A stretch of DNA of 8,528 nt from Pseudomonadota bacterium (GCA_009778425.1 WRJU01000178.1:1-8528), one strand, 5' to 3'; numbered from the stretch's first letter, positions 1 to 7,141 are shown. The notes: generated by a model from the sequence alone, not told the origin. Translations and numbers: made by a program.

Positions 1-290
1 ACCATCACCAGCCCACGCCCGGAGTTGACGTTGAGGAGAAGTTCAACGGGCAGCAGGTGCACGATGGCGTAGGCAACGCCCACGCCGCCTAGCAGTACGC
101 CGAGAAAATTGAAAATGCCCGAAAGTATCACGGCACGGTAGGGCGGCATGGCCCGGGTGTAGATCACCGTGGCGACGGCGTTGGCCGTGTCGTGGAACCC
201 GTTGATGAATTCAAACGCGAGGACGAAAAAAAGAGCCAGCGCAAGGCTGATCCCTATCCAGATACTGGGTATGCCGAGAGATTCGAGCAT
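1..290 (-). CDS. pit: Low-affinity inorganic phosphate transporter, PitA/PiT family (partial, N-terminal part only)
   Basis: An inner-membrane PiT permease that would import inorganic phosphate, probably as a metal-phosphate complex with protons (family knowledge). I translated the reverse complement from the ATG at 290. The 96 visible codons begin MLESLGIPSIW and contain a hydrophobic first segment (about residues 10-29). The PiT signature follows at about 30-45, NGFHDTANAVATVIYT, nearly identical in wording to E. coli PitA. A second segment (about 53-80) carries FNFLGVLLGG and AYAIVHLLP. The C-terminal four-fifths lie beyond the left edge, so integrity cannot be judged. The start is 20 bp downstream of the amgK stop on the same strand, so the two may be cotranscribed. 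No good Shine-Dalgarno (SD) sequence precedes the ATG. The phosphate-transport-associated DUF47 gene often found next to pit is not on its upstream side here. Family identity is very secure; substrate preference is inferred. Confidence 0.93.
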   Translation of the reverse strand, partial: MLESLGIPSIWIGISLALALFFVLAFEFINGFHDTANAVATVIYTRAMPPYRAVILSGIFNFLGVLLGGVGVAYAIVHLLPVELLLNVNSGRGLVM

Positions 291-310
291 GATCGAAACT
301 TATTTCGTGG

Positions 311-1348
311 TCAGAAAGCAAAAAAATGTTCGGTCGGGACGGGGTCGAGCTTGTCGAGCAGCTTAAGCAGGGGGTGGAGGTCGCGGTAGCGTGTGCATGC
401 CTTGCGCAAGTAACGCATCAGCAGGGGCAGGCTGGAGAGATAGCCTTCCTTGCCGTCGCGGTGGCAGAGGCGGGCAAAGATGCCGACCACCTTGATATGG
501 CGCTGTACGCCCATCCATTCGTAATCGCGGTAAAAATCGGCGAAATCGTCCCGCACGGGCAGCCCGGACTTGCGCGCCATTTCCCAGTAACGTGCGAGCA
601 GGTCGAGCGTGAATTCTTCTTCCCACTCGATATAAGCATCCTTGAAAAGCGAAACCAGATCGTAGGTGAGCGGCCCATAGACCGCGTCCTGGAAGTCGAT
701 GATGCCGGGGTTTGCGCCTTCCCCCTCCGGGATGACCATCAGGTTGCGCGAATGATAGTCGCGGTGGACGAACACCTTGGGTTCGGCGAGATTGACCGCG
801 ATGATCCGGTTGAAAACCTCTATCAGCGCGTTTTTGTCGTCATCGTTAAGCGTGATGCCTTTGTGACGGGCGATGTACCAGTCCGGGAACAGCATCAGCT
901 CGCGCCGCAGCAGTTCGTCGGAATACTCCGGCAGTACGCCTGGTCGGCTTGCGGCCTGGATGGCGATCAACGCGCCGATGGCGTCGGCGTACAGGCGCGG
1001 CGCGCAATCGGGCGCGTTCAAGCGGCCAAGGTAGGTGTCGTTGCCAAGGTCGGACATGAGCAAAAAACCCTGTTCCAGATTTTCCGCCAATATTTCGGGC
1101 ACATGGACGCCTGCCGCGCCGAACAGGCGGGCGATGGCCAGCCACGGGCGGCAGTCCTCCTGCTCGGGCGGGGCGTCCATGACAATCAGGCTGGTACGCC
1201 CTTTTGCGAGAGGGGGGGAATTGCCGTCGGGAAAGGTGATCCGGAAGTATCGACGGAAACTGGCGTCAGCCGAAGCGGAGGCGAGGTCGTGGCGGACGCC
1301 TGGCAGCGTTTGCTCCAGCCACTGTCCGAGTTGATCGATTCGGGGCAA
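311..1348 (-). CDS. amgK: AmgK-like N-acetylmuramate/N-acetylglucosamine anomeric kinase (APH-fold phosphotransferase)
   Basis: A predicted cytoplasmic kinase of the aminoglycoside-phosphotransferase fold. In Pseudomonas, AmgK phosphorylates the anomeric hydroxyl of MurNAc or GlcNAc, letting cell-wall sugars bypass de novo UDP-MurNAc synthesis. Visible motifs, numbered from the chosen start: a nucleotide-binding-loop stretch SFRRYFRI (30-37), MDAPPEQED (57-65), the catalytic loop HRDYHSRN (195-202, Asp197 and Asn202), and the metal-binding DFQD (218-221). The length of 345 aa suits the family. The frame stays open to 1549, but that would run through the lptD signal peptide. The TTG at 1348 has a GGAG 8 nt upstream (1357-1360, minus) and gives a normal AmgK N-terminus (LPRIDQLGQWL), so I chose it. 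Divergence from lptD is the same arrangement as in Pseudomonas, which supports the name. Unlike there, the next gene downstream is pit, not the partner uridylyltransferase murU. The sugar specificity is inferred, not shown. Confidence 0.85.
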   Translation of the reverse strand: MPRIDQLGQWLEQTLPGVRHDLASASADASFRRYFRITFPDGNSPPLAKGRTSLIVMDAPPEQEDCRPWLAIARLFGAAGVHVPEILAENLEQGFLLMSDLGNDTYLGRLNAPDCAPRLYADAIGALIAIQAASRPGVLPEYSDELLRRELMLFPDWYIARHKGITLNDDDKNALIEVFNRIIAVNLAEPKVFVHRDYHSRNLMVIPEGEGANPGIIDFQDAVYGPLTYDLVSLFKDAYIEWEEEFTLDLLARYWEMARKSGLPVRDDFADFYRDYEWMGVQRHIKVVGIFARLCHRDGKEGYLSSLPLLMRYLRKACTRYRDLHPLLKLLDKLDPVPTEHFFAF

Positions 1349-1356
1349 AACGGGTA

Positions 1357-1360
1357 CTCC
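1357..1360 (-). promoter_or_regulatory. Ribosome binding site deciding the amgK TTG start
   Basis: On the minus strand GGAG lies 8 nt before the TTG at 1348. No ATG or GTG in frame occurs between this point and the lptD coding region, so this site decides the start. It places the gene boundary outside lptD. Confidence 0.5.
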
Positions 1361-1376
1361 GGGATGGTTGTTCGTG

Positions 1377-1394
1377 TAGAATTTGACGATTCTA
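1377..1394. promoter_or_regulatory. Dyad TAGAAT-N6-ATTCTA: possible face-to-face divergent -10 elements or operator
   Basis: An exact inverted repeat with 6-bp arms (1377-1382 and 1389-1394) and a 6-bp centre TTGACG lies in the 94-bp gap between amgK and lptD. Each arm reads TAGAAT on one strand, one mismatch from the sigma-70 -10 consensus. The plus-strand copy would give an lptD leader of roughly 50 nt and the minus-strand copy an amgK leader of roughly 30 nt. Neither copy has a recognisable -35 hexamer 16-18 bp upstream, so a symmetric promoter is a hypothesis. An operator for an unknown dimeric regulator is the alternative. Confidence 0.3.
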
Positions 1395-1400
1395 TCAGGC

Positions 1401-1414
1401 AGCCGCTTACGGCT
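1401..1414 (+). other. Small hairpin in the lptD leader
   Basis: AGCCG-CTTA-CGGCT is a perfect 5-bp stem with a 4-nt loop, followed by CCGGATTTTTG. It sits 28 nt before the lptD TTG start and would be in the leader if transcription begins near 1389. The stem is too short, and the T-run too far from it, for a confident terminator or attenuator. Confidence 0.3.
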
Positions 1415-1432
1415 CCGGATTTTTGTTTTGAC

Positions 1433-1437
1433 GAGGA
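1433..1437 (+). promoter_or_regulatory. Ribosome binding site deciding the lptD TTG start
   Basis: GAGGA is followed by a 5-nt spacer (TTATT) and then TTG at 1443. The other in-frame TTG codons at 1383 and 1428 lack a comparable purine-rich site. Starting at 1443 yields a standard signal peptide, so this site fixes the start. Confidence 0.6.
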
Positions 1438-1442
1438 TTATT

Positions 1443-3968
1443 TTGCAGATTTGGGGTCTGAAGACACATGCCTGGCTTATTCCACTGTTATCGTGGTGTA
1501 TGTCGGGCGTGTTGCTGGCGGCTCCGGTGCAAGATGTTTCTCCGGGCATGTTTCCCGAACCCTTGGGAGAACCGCCCCAGACGACCGATCACGGGGACGG
1601 CGCGGATGGGGACGTAGCGGCTGATGCTCCCGGCAAACGTGGGGAAACGGGAAACGCTCCCGGAACGGACGGCGCTGCTACGGAAGCGGATCGTATCGAT
1701 TCGTTGCGGCGGATACTGTCAGCGGCTCCCGCAGCCGGTCCCGGATTCAAACCGCCGAAACCGGACGGATCGGAATCGCAAACAGGCGGTGAGACCCGTA
1801 TTTCGGCGTTGCGCGTCTACGGGACGCACACAATCGACGTAGTGGCCGAAGGCGAAGTCGAGTTGCAGCGCGATGCGCTCACATTGACCGCTGACCGCCT
1901 GACTTACAGTGAGCTTACCGACGAAGTCCAGGCCGAGGGCAATGTTTGCCTGAAACAGGGCGACGGCAGCTCTGAAATGTCGGGTCCCTCGGTTTCATTG
2001 GTTGTTGGGGCGCGTACCGGCGAGTTTGTCGAGCCGAAATACTCGATGACCCGCATCCGTCCGTCGCGCGAAGAGGGCACGCCGCCAAGGGCGGTATCGG
2101 GGGGCGGCCACGCGGATTCGCTACGGATTGAAGGCGAGAATCAGTACCGTGCCACGAACGCGACGTGGTCGACCTGTTCAGGCCCCAAGCCTGACTGGTA
2201 TATCAAGGCGGGAAAACTCGAACTCGATTATGACCGCGAGATCGGCACGGCTCGCGATGGCATGCTCGTGTTCAAGGACGTACCGCTGTTTTGGATACCA
2301 TGGGCGGAATTTCCGCTGGCCGGGCAGCGCCACTCGGGAATCCTGCCTCCCGTGATGGAATCATCGACCAAGACGGGGTTCGGCTTCACCCTTCCTTATT
2401 ACTGGAACATCGCACCCAATTACGATCTCACGCTGACTCCGCGTTACATGAGCCGACGCGGGATGCAGCTTGGGGTCGAGGCGCGCTACATGGGCGCGAC
2501 CTACAATGGAATGGCCAGAGCCGAATATATGGCGCGCGACAACGTTACCGGAGAGGCCCGCTCACTCGGCTCATTCCAGCATCGCCAGTGGCTGACCCCT
2601 ACGCTGTACGGCTCGATCGACCTCAATGCAGTGTCGGATGACCGGTATTTCGAGGATTTGAGTACGCGGCTTTCCATGTCCTCCAGGGTCAACCTGCTGC
2701 GCGAAGGGCGGCTGATGTATGTCGGGGGCGGCTGGTGGAATCTTTCGGCGCTGGCCCAGAGCTACCAGACGCTGTCTACCGATCCCGCCAATCCGGTCGT
2801 TACGCCCTACCGCCGCTTGCCGCAAATCGTGCTCAATGCGAACCGCCCCGGCGAATTCAATGGGTTCATCGGGACATCCGGTCTCGATTTCGCCTGGAAG
2901 AGCGAAGCCGTGCGGTTCGTTCATCCGGATGATAAGCGCGTCAACGCGTCGCGCTTCATCGCCTATCCACAGGTGTCGCTGCCCCTGCAATGGTCCGGTT
3001 TCTATTTCACCCCGAAGGTGGGCCTGCATTACACCCGCTACGACATCGACCGGGAACAATCCCTGCCGGGGATGCGCGATTCGATTACCCGTTCCGTGCC
3101 GATTTTCTCGATTGATTCCGGGCTGACCTTTGAGCGCGATACCCACCTGTTCGGGCGCGATTACGTCCAGACCCTCGAACCGAGGGTTTATTACCTCAAT
3201 ACCGCGTATCGTCGGCAGGACGACATCCCGCTGTTCGATACCAGCCGCTATGACTTCGGTTTCGCGCAGATTTTCAGCGAGAACCTTTATACCGGCGGCG
3301 ACCGTATCGCCGATGCCAGGCAACTGACCGCCGCCGTCACTTCGCGCCTGATCAACCCCGTCACGGGCGTCGAAAGCCTGCGGGTGATACTGGGACAGCG
3401 TTATTACTTCCAGGATCAGCGCGTCACCCTCAATTACCGAGGCAATCCACAGGACGTCGAAACGCCGCGAACCAGCAAAAACGCCGACGTGCTTGCCGGG
3501 TTCAGCGTGCGAATGGGCAAGTACGCCTCGTTCGATTCCCTGTGGCAATACAATCCACGCGATAGCCAAACCGAACGTTATACCGCGAATCTGCGCTACA
3601 ACCCCGGCCATACCCGTGCCTTCAATTTTAGTTACCGTTATGCGCGTGACATTCTCCGAGACTTGGACGTTTCCGGGCAGTGGCCCTTGTGGGGCAGGTG
3701 GTACGGTGTTACCCGCCTGGTTTACTCGCTGAAGGACAGCAAGATGACGGAAACGATCGCCGGACTCGAATACAATGGGGGCTGCTGGGTTTTGCGTATC
3801 GGGGGCCACCGCTACACGACCCGCACGAACGAGTCCAACAACGCCTATTTCCTGCAACTCGAATTCAACGACTTCACCAGCATCGGCCCCGGTGGAAACG
3901 TGGTCAGCCTCATCCAGCGCAGCGTACCCGGTTATGGCAGGATCAACGAACCGAGCGGCGGTTTTTGA
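1443..3968 (+). CDS. lptD: LPS-assembly protein LptD (OstA/Imp), outer-membrane LPS translocon
   Basis: LptD forms, with lipoprotein LptE, the outer-membrane barrel that inserts lipopolysaccharide into the outer leaflet. From the TTG at 1443 the product is 841 aa. A signal peptide comes first (about 1-26, hydrophobic core WLIPLLSWCMSGVLLA). An unusually long linker rich in Gly, Asp, Pro, Glu and Ala follows (about 28-118). Next is the LptA-like beta-jellyroll (about 120-230, with VVAEGEVELQ and LTADRLTY). The LptD family signature is FKDVPLFWIPWAEFPLAGQR followed by HSGILPP (about 277-303), and then the barrel. The C-terminal hallmark GGCWVLRIGGHRY lies at 779-791. Cysteines outside the signal peptide are Cys169, Cys245 (TWSTCSG, matching the position of E. 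coli Cys173) and Cys781. There is no early Cys like E. coli Cys31 and only one Cys where E. coli has a CC pair. The gene is divergent from amgK and 61 bp upstream of surA. The start could instead be TTG 1383, but that would add an awkward basic N-terminus. Confidence 0.95.
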   Translation: MQIWGLKTHAWLIPLLSWCMSGVLLAAPVQDVSPGMFPEPLGEPPQTTDHGDGADGDVAADAPGKRGETGNAPGTDGAATEADRIDSLRRILSAAPAAGPGFKPPKPDGSESQTGGETRISALRVYGTHTIDVVAEGEVELQRDALTLTADRLTYSELTDEVQAEGNVCLKQGDGSSEMSGPSVSLVVGARTGEFVEPKYSMTRIRPSREEGTPPRAVSGGGHADSLRIEGENQYRATNATWSTCSGPKPDWYIKAGKLELDYDREIGTARDGMLVFKDVPLFWIPWAEFPLAGQRHSGILPPVMESSTKTGFGFTLPYYWNIAPNYDLTLTPRYMSRRGMQLGVEARYMGATYNGMARAEYMARDNVTGEARSLGSFQHRQWLTPTLYGSIDLNAVSDDRYFEDLSTRLSMSSRVNLLREGRLMYVGGGWWNLSALAQSYQTLSTDPANPVVTPYRRLPQIVLNANRPGEFNGFIGTSGLDFAWKSEAVRFVHPDDKRVNASRFIAYPQVSLPLQWSGFYFTPKVGLHYTRYDIDREQSLPGMRDSITRSVPIFSIDSGLTFERDTHLFGRDYVQTLEPRVYYLNTAYRRQDDIPLFDTSRYDFGFAQIFSENLYTGGDRIADARQLTAAVTSRLINPVTGVESLRVILGQRYYFQDQRVTLNYRGNPQDVETPRTSKNADVLAGFSVRMGKYASFDSLWQYNPRDSQTERYTANLRYNPGHTRAFNFSYRYARDILRDLDVSGQWPLWGRWYGVTRLVYSLKDSKMTETIAGLEYNGGCWVLRIGGHRYTTRTNESNNAYFLQLEFNDFTSIGPGGNVVSLIQRSVPGYGRINEPSGGF

Positions 3969-4029
3969 ATCTCAAGGGCTCGGATGAGCAGGTGAGGCAC
4001 GGTATTTCAAAATTCAAAACTTTTTCCAG

Positions 4030-5343
4030 ATGGATATGAACCGATTCCTCCTCAAAGCATTTTTCAGCGTCGTCGTTTTGGCTTGTTCACCACTGGCGCA
4101 GGCTGCCAGCGCCGAAGTCGACCGCATCGTTGCCGTCGTCAACTCCGAGGCCATCACTTCGTCGCAACTGCGCGACCGCGTGATTCGCGTCCGCCAGAAC
4201 CTGAAGAAACAAGGGATGGAGGGGCAAATGCCGCCTACGGAGGTGCTTGAGCGGCAAATCCTCGAACAACTCGTCATGGAGCGCGTGCAACTGCAACAGG
4301 CGCGCAATGCCTCGATCAAGATCGACGATGCCATGCTCGAACGCGCGATCAAGCTCATCGCCGAGAACAACCGCCTTACTCTCGACCAGATGCGCGCCGC
4401 CATTACGGGCGACGGGCTTTCATGGGACAGATACCGCGAAGAAATACGTGCCGAACTGACGATCAACCGCTTGCGGGAAATCGATGTCGACAACAAGGTG
4501 GCCATCAGCGATGCCGAAGTCGCCAATTTCATCAGGAACCACCCCGAAGCCCTTTCGGGCACGGAATATCGCGTAGCGCACATTCTGTTGCGTTTCCCGG
4601 AAAACCCGGATGAGGCAAAAATGCAAGCCTTCAAGGCGCGCGCGGAAAAGGTGCTGTCGCGCCTGGGCGCCGGTGAAAATTTTGCCAAGGTCGCGGCGGA
4701 CAGCTCGGATGCGCCCGACAATGTTCAGGGAGGGGAACTCGGCTGGCTTGGCCGCGAGCGCCTACCCGGTTTCTATGCTGAAGTCATTGACAAGCTCAGG
4801 CCCGGAGAACTCTCGCCGCCACTGCAAAGCGCCACAGGGCTGCATGTCATCAAGCTTCTGGACAAGCGGGAACAAAACAATCCTGCCGCGCAGACGATCG
4901 AACAGACTCATGCCCGGCACATCCTGTTCAAGACTTCCGAGCTCCTTTCCGATGCCGAAGTCCAGTCGAGGCTCAACACCCTGCGCGAGCGCATTGTCAA
5001 TGGCGCCGATTTTGCCGAGTTGGCCAAGGCCAGTTCGGCTGACCTTTCCGCCGCGCGTGGCGGTGACCTCGGCTGGCTGAATCCGGGCGATACCGTGCCT
5101 GAATTTGAAAAAGCCATGAACGCGCTCGCGCCGAACCAGGTCAGTGAGCCGGTACGCTCGCCTTTCGGCTGGCATCTCATCCAGGTGCTTGGACGCAGGA
5201 AGCAGGACATGGGTGAGGAGATTCAACGCAACATCGCGCGCAACATCCTTCGGCAACGCAAGGCTGAAGAAGCCTATGAAGACTGGTTGCGCCAGTTACG
5301 CGACGAAGCCTACGTCGAGTACAAACTGGAAGACAATGAATAA
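4030..5343 (+). CDS. surA: Periplasmic peptidyl-prolyl isomerase and outer-membrane protein chaperone SurA
   Basis: SurA escorts unfolded beta-barrel proteins through the periplasm to the BAM complex; LptD is a classic client, which fits its position right after lptD. The 437-aa product has a signal peptide (NRFLLKAFFSVVVLACSPLAQA, likely cut after Ala25) and the SurA N-terminal domain (about 28-170, opening EVDRIVAVVNSEAITSSQL). Two parvulin domains follow: one at about 179-278 (YRVAHILLRFP to GLHVIKLLDKR) and one at about 292-388 (THARHILFKTSE to FGWHLIQVLGRR). The C-terminal helix follows. Order and length match the family. The ATG at 4030 is the first in-frame start after a stop at 3985; a second ATG at 4036 is possible. 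SD signal is weak for both. The 61-bp gap after lptD shows no terminator, so readthrough from lptD is likely. The end overlaps pdxA by 8 bp. Confidence 0.96.
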   Translation: MDMNRFLLKAFFSVVVLACSPLAQAASAEVDRIVAVVNSEAITSSQLRDRVIRVRQNLKKQGMEGQMPPTEVLERQILEQLVMERVQLQQARNASIKIDDAMLERAIKLIAENNRLTLDQMRAAITGDGLSWDRYREEIRAELTINRLREIDVDNKVAISDAEVANFIRNHPEALSGTEYRVAHILLRFPENPDEAKMQAFKARAEKVLSRLGAGENFAKVAADSSDAPDNVQGGELGWLGRERLPGFYAEVIDKLRPGELSPPLQSATGLHVIKLLDKREQNNPAAQTIEQTHARHILFKTSELLSDAEVQSRLNTLRERIVNGADFAELAKASSADLSAARGGDLGWLNPGDTVPEFEKAMNALAPNQVSEPVRSPFGWHLIQVLGRRKQDMGEEIQRNIARNILRQRKAEEAYEDWLRQLRDEAYVEYKLEDNE

Positions 5344-6343
5344 CGCTATTGATCCGTCCTCCATGCCCGTGCTGGCGGTCACGAGCGGAGAACCTTCCGG
5401 GATCGGGCCTGAACTGTGCGCACGGCTGCCCGAACGCAAATGGTCGGCGCACCTGGTGGTGGTTGGCGATGCCGAACTGATCGAGGAGCGGCTGGAGCGC
5501 GCGGGACGCGCCCTGGTGGTGCGCCCTTGGCAACCGGGCATGAAGCCCGAAGCCGGAGTGTTCGATGTGTTTCATTGTCCGCTTGCCTGTCCGGCGCTTT
5601 CCGGCAAGCCCAGCCCGAAAAATGCCGCTTACGTGCTGGCCACCCTGGATCGCGCGCTGGAAGGTTGCGCGCGGGGCGACTTCGACGGCATGGTGACGGC
5701 GCCGGTGCACAAGGGTGTGATTTGCGATGCCGGAGTGCCTTTTTCCGGCCATACTGAATACCTTGCCGCCAAAACGCAGACGCGGCAGGTCGTGATGATG
5801 CTGGTCGGCGGCGGCATGCGCGTGGCGCTGACGACCACGCATTTGCCCTTGGCCGATGTCCCGAAGGCACTGACTCAAGATCGGCTGACACATACGCTCG
5901 AAATCCTCCATCACGATCTCGTTGCTAGTTTCGGTTTGCCCAATCCGCGTATCCTGGTGGCCGGGTTCAACCCGCATGCGGGGGAGGGCGGGCACATCGG
6001 GCGTGAAGAGATCGACATCATCATCCCGGTGCTTGAGCGCCTGCGCGCAAAGGGCATGAACCTTGTCGGGCCCTTGCCTGCCGATACCCTGTTTACGCCG
6101 CACAGCCTGCGGGAAGCCGACGCGGTGCTGGCGATGTACCACGATCAGGGTTTGCCGGTACTCAAACATGCCAGCTTCGGCAGCGGGGTCAACGTTACGC
6201 TGGGGCTGCCCATCATCCGCACCTCGGTCGACCACGGCACTGCGTTCGACCTGGCTGGTTCCGGGAAAGCCGATCCCGGCAGCTTGTTCGCGGCGGTTGA
6301 ACTGGCCATCGACATGGTGAAGGCCAAGCGGCGGCGGGCATGA
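5336..6343 (+). CDS. pdxA: 4-hydroxythreonine-4-phosphate dehydrogenase PdxA
   Basis: PdxA oxidises 4-phosphohydroxy-L-threonine with NAD(P)+ in the DXP-dependent route to pyridoxal 5'-phosphate; the product then condenses in the PdxJ reaction. The 335-aa product shows TSGEPSGIGPEL (16-27), TAPVHKG (121-127) and FSGHTEYLA (136-144). The three metal-binding histidines are His169 (TTTHLPL), His214 (GFNPHAGEGGH) and His269 (MYHDQGLPVLKH), corresponding to E. coli His166, His211 and His266. The C-terminal motif TSVDHGTAFDLAGSG (296-310) is intact. The frame is open upstream to 5144 inside surA. The ATG at 5336 (in ATGAATAA, overlapping the surA stop) has GGAAG just upstream (5328-5332) and gives the family length, so it is preferred. 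The ATG at 5363 has no SD. The overlap implies translational coupling to surA. Confidence 0.97.
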   Translation: MNNAIDPSSMPVLAVTSGEPSGIGPELCARLPERKWSAHLVVVGDAELIEERLERAGRALVVRPWQPGMKPEAGVFDVFHCPLACPALSGKPSPKNAAYVLATLDRALEGCARGDFDGMVTAPVHKGVICDAGVPFSGHTEYLAAKTQTRQVVMMLVGGGMRVALTTTHLPLADVPKALTQDRLTHTLEILHHDLVASFGLPNPRILVAGFNPHAGEGGHIGREEIDIIIPVLERLRAKGMNLVGPLPADTLFTPHSLREADAVLAMYHDQGLPVLKHASFGSGVNVTLGLPIIRTSVDHGTAFDLAGSGKADPGSLFAAVELAIDMVKAKRRRA

Positions 6344-7137
6344 ACGCCTCCGCGCGCACGGGCACGCATGTCGCCCGCCGCCGCTTCGGGCAGAATTTCC
6401 TCACCGCTCCCGGCATCGTTGGCCGCATTATCGAAGCCATTGCCCCCCGCCAGGGTGAGAACATGGTCGAAATCGGCCCCGGCCTCGGCGCGTTGACCCG
6501 GCCCCTGATTGAGCGCATCGGGCATTTGCATGTGATCGAAATCGACCGTGACCTCATTGCCCGCTTGCGGGAACATTACGCCCCTGAATGCTTGACGATC
6601 CACGAGGGCGACGCGCTGGAATTCGATTTTGGCGCGTTATGTGCGGAAAAATCTCCCTCGCTGCGCGTGGTGGGCAATTTGCCCTACAACATCTCGACCC
6701 CCCTGCTTTTTCACCTTGCCAATTTTGCGCCCTGGCTTCGCGACGGCCATTTCATGCTGCAAAAAGAAGTCGTGATGCGCATGGTGGCCGCTCCGGGCAC
6801 GGCGGAATACGGGCGCTTGTCGGTCATGCTGCAATACCGTTTCCAGATGGCACGGTTGTTCGACGTGCCCCCCGGCGCGTTTCGCCCCGCGCCCAAGGTG
6901 ACATCAAGCATCGTGCGCATGGTTCCGTTGCCCGCAGGGACGTACAAAGCGCACGACGAAACGCGGTTTGCCCGCATCGTTGCCGCCGCCTTCTCGCAAC
7001 GCCGCAAGACCCTGAAAAATGCTCTGCGGGATTTTTTCGATGGCTCCGCTCTCGAAGCGCTCGGTTTTGACCCAAATTTGCGCGGTGAGCGGTTGTCGGT
7101 AGCCGATTTCGTGGCGATAGCGAATGCTTGCCAGTAA
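6340..7137 (+). CDS. rsmA: 16S rRNA (adenine(1518)-N6/adenine(1519)-N6)-dimethyltransferase RsmA (KsgA)
   Basis: RsmA dimethylates the two adjacent adenines of the helix 45 loop in 16S rRNA using S-adenosylmethionine, a late quality-control step of 30S assembly. The 265-aa protein begins with RRRFGQNFL (13-21). It has the SAM-binding motif I VEIGPGLGALT (43-53), the acidic end of motif II EIDRD (67-71), and EGDALEFD (89-96). The catalytic motif IV NLPYNIS is at 113-119. The characteristic PPGAFRPAPKV (177-187) and AAFSQRRKTLKNAL (216-229) are also present. Nothing is missing. The ATG at 6340 overlaps the pdxA stop as ATGA. No strong SD is visible, so translation is probably coupled to pdxA. 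The order lptD-surA-pdxA-rsmA is the same as in E. coli. Confidence 0.97.
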   Translation: MNASARTGTHVARRRFGQNFLTAPGIVGRIIEAIAPRQGENMVEIGPGLGALTRPLIERIGHLHVIEIDRDLIARLREHYAPECLTIHEGDALEFDFGALCAEKSPSLRVVGNLPYNISTPLLFHLANFAPWLRDGHFMLQKEVVMRMVAAPGTAEYGRLSVMLQYRFQMARLFDVPPGAFRPAPKVTSSIVRMVPLPAGTYKAHDETRFARIVAAAFSQRRKTLKNALRDFFDGSALEALGFDPNLRGERLSVADFVAIANACQ

Positions 7138-7141
7138 ACCG

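Noticed and set aside
1208..1218. Run of seven G (C on the coding strand) within amgK as a phase-variation tract
   Set aside because: The run is short, and it encodes Ser-Pro-Pro in an intact frame. Runs of this length are common at this base composition.
326..1624. Long plus-strand open frame (432 codons) antisense to amgK
   Set aside because: It lies opposite a gene with intact kinase motifs. Its translation resembles no family I recognise, and long antisense frames are expected in G+C-rich coding DNA.
2571..3857. Minus-strand open frame (428 codons) antisense to the lptD barrel
   Set aside because: It is a shadow of lptD codon bias, with no recognisable motif, no SD and no gene context.
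3969..4029. Terminator or promoter between lptD and surA
   Set aside because: The 61-bp gap has an A/T-rich stretch with a short repeat of TTCAAAA, but no convincing stem-loop and no paired -35/-10 hexamers.
4014..4721. Minus-strand open frame (235 codons) opposite surA
   Set aside because: The Ser/Arg-rich translation is typical of a shadow frame, and it runs across the surA signal peptide and N-terminal domain.
5177..6235. Minus-strand open frame (352 codons) antisense to surA/pdxA
   Set aside because: The opposite strand has unambiguous SurA and PdxA motifs through the whole stretch. The antisense translation is His/Arg-rich and family-less.
7118..7141. Possible preQ1 riboswitch ahead of queF
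   Set aside because: queF starts 4 bp after, or inside, rsmA. There is no noncoding leader to hold an aptamer, and no preQ1-type pseudoknot sequence was seen.
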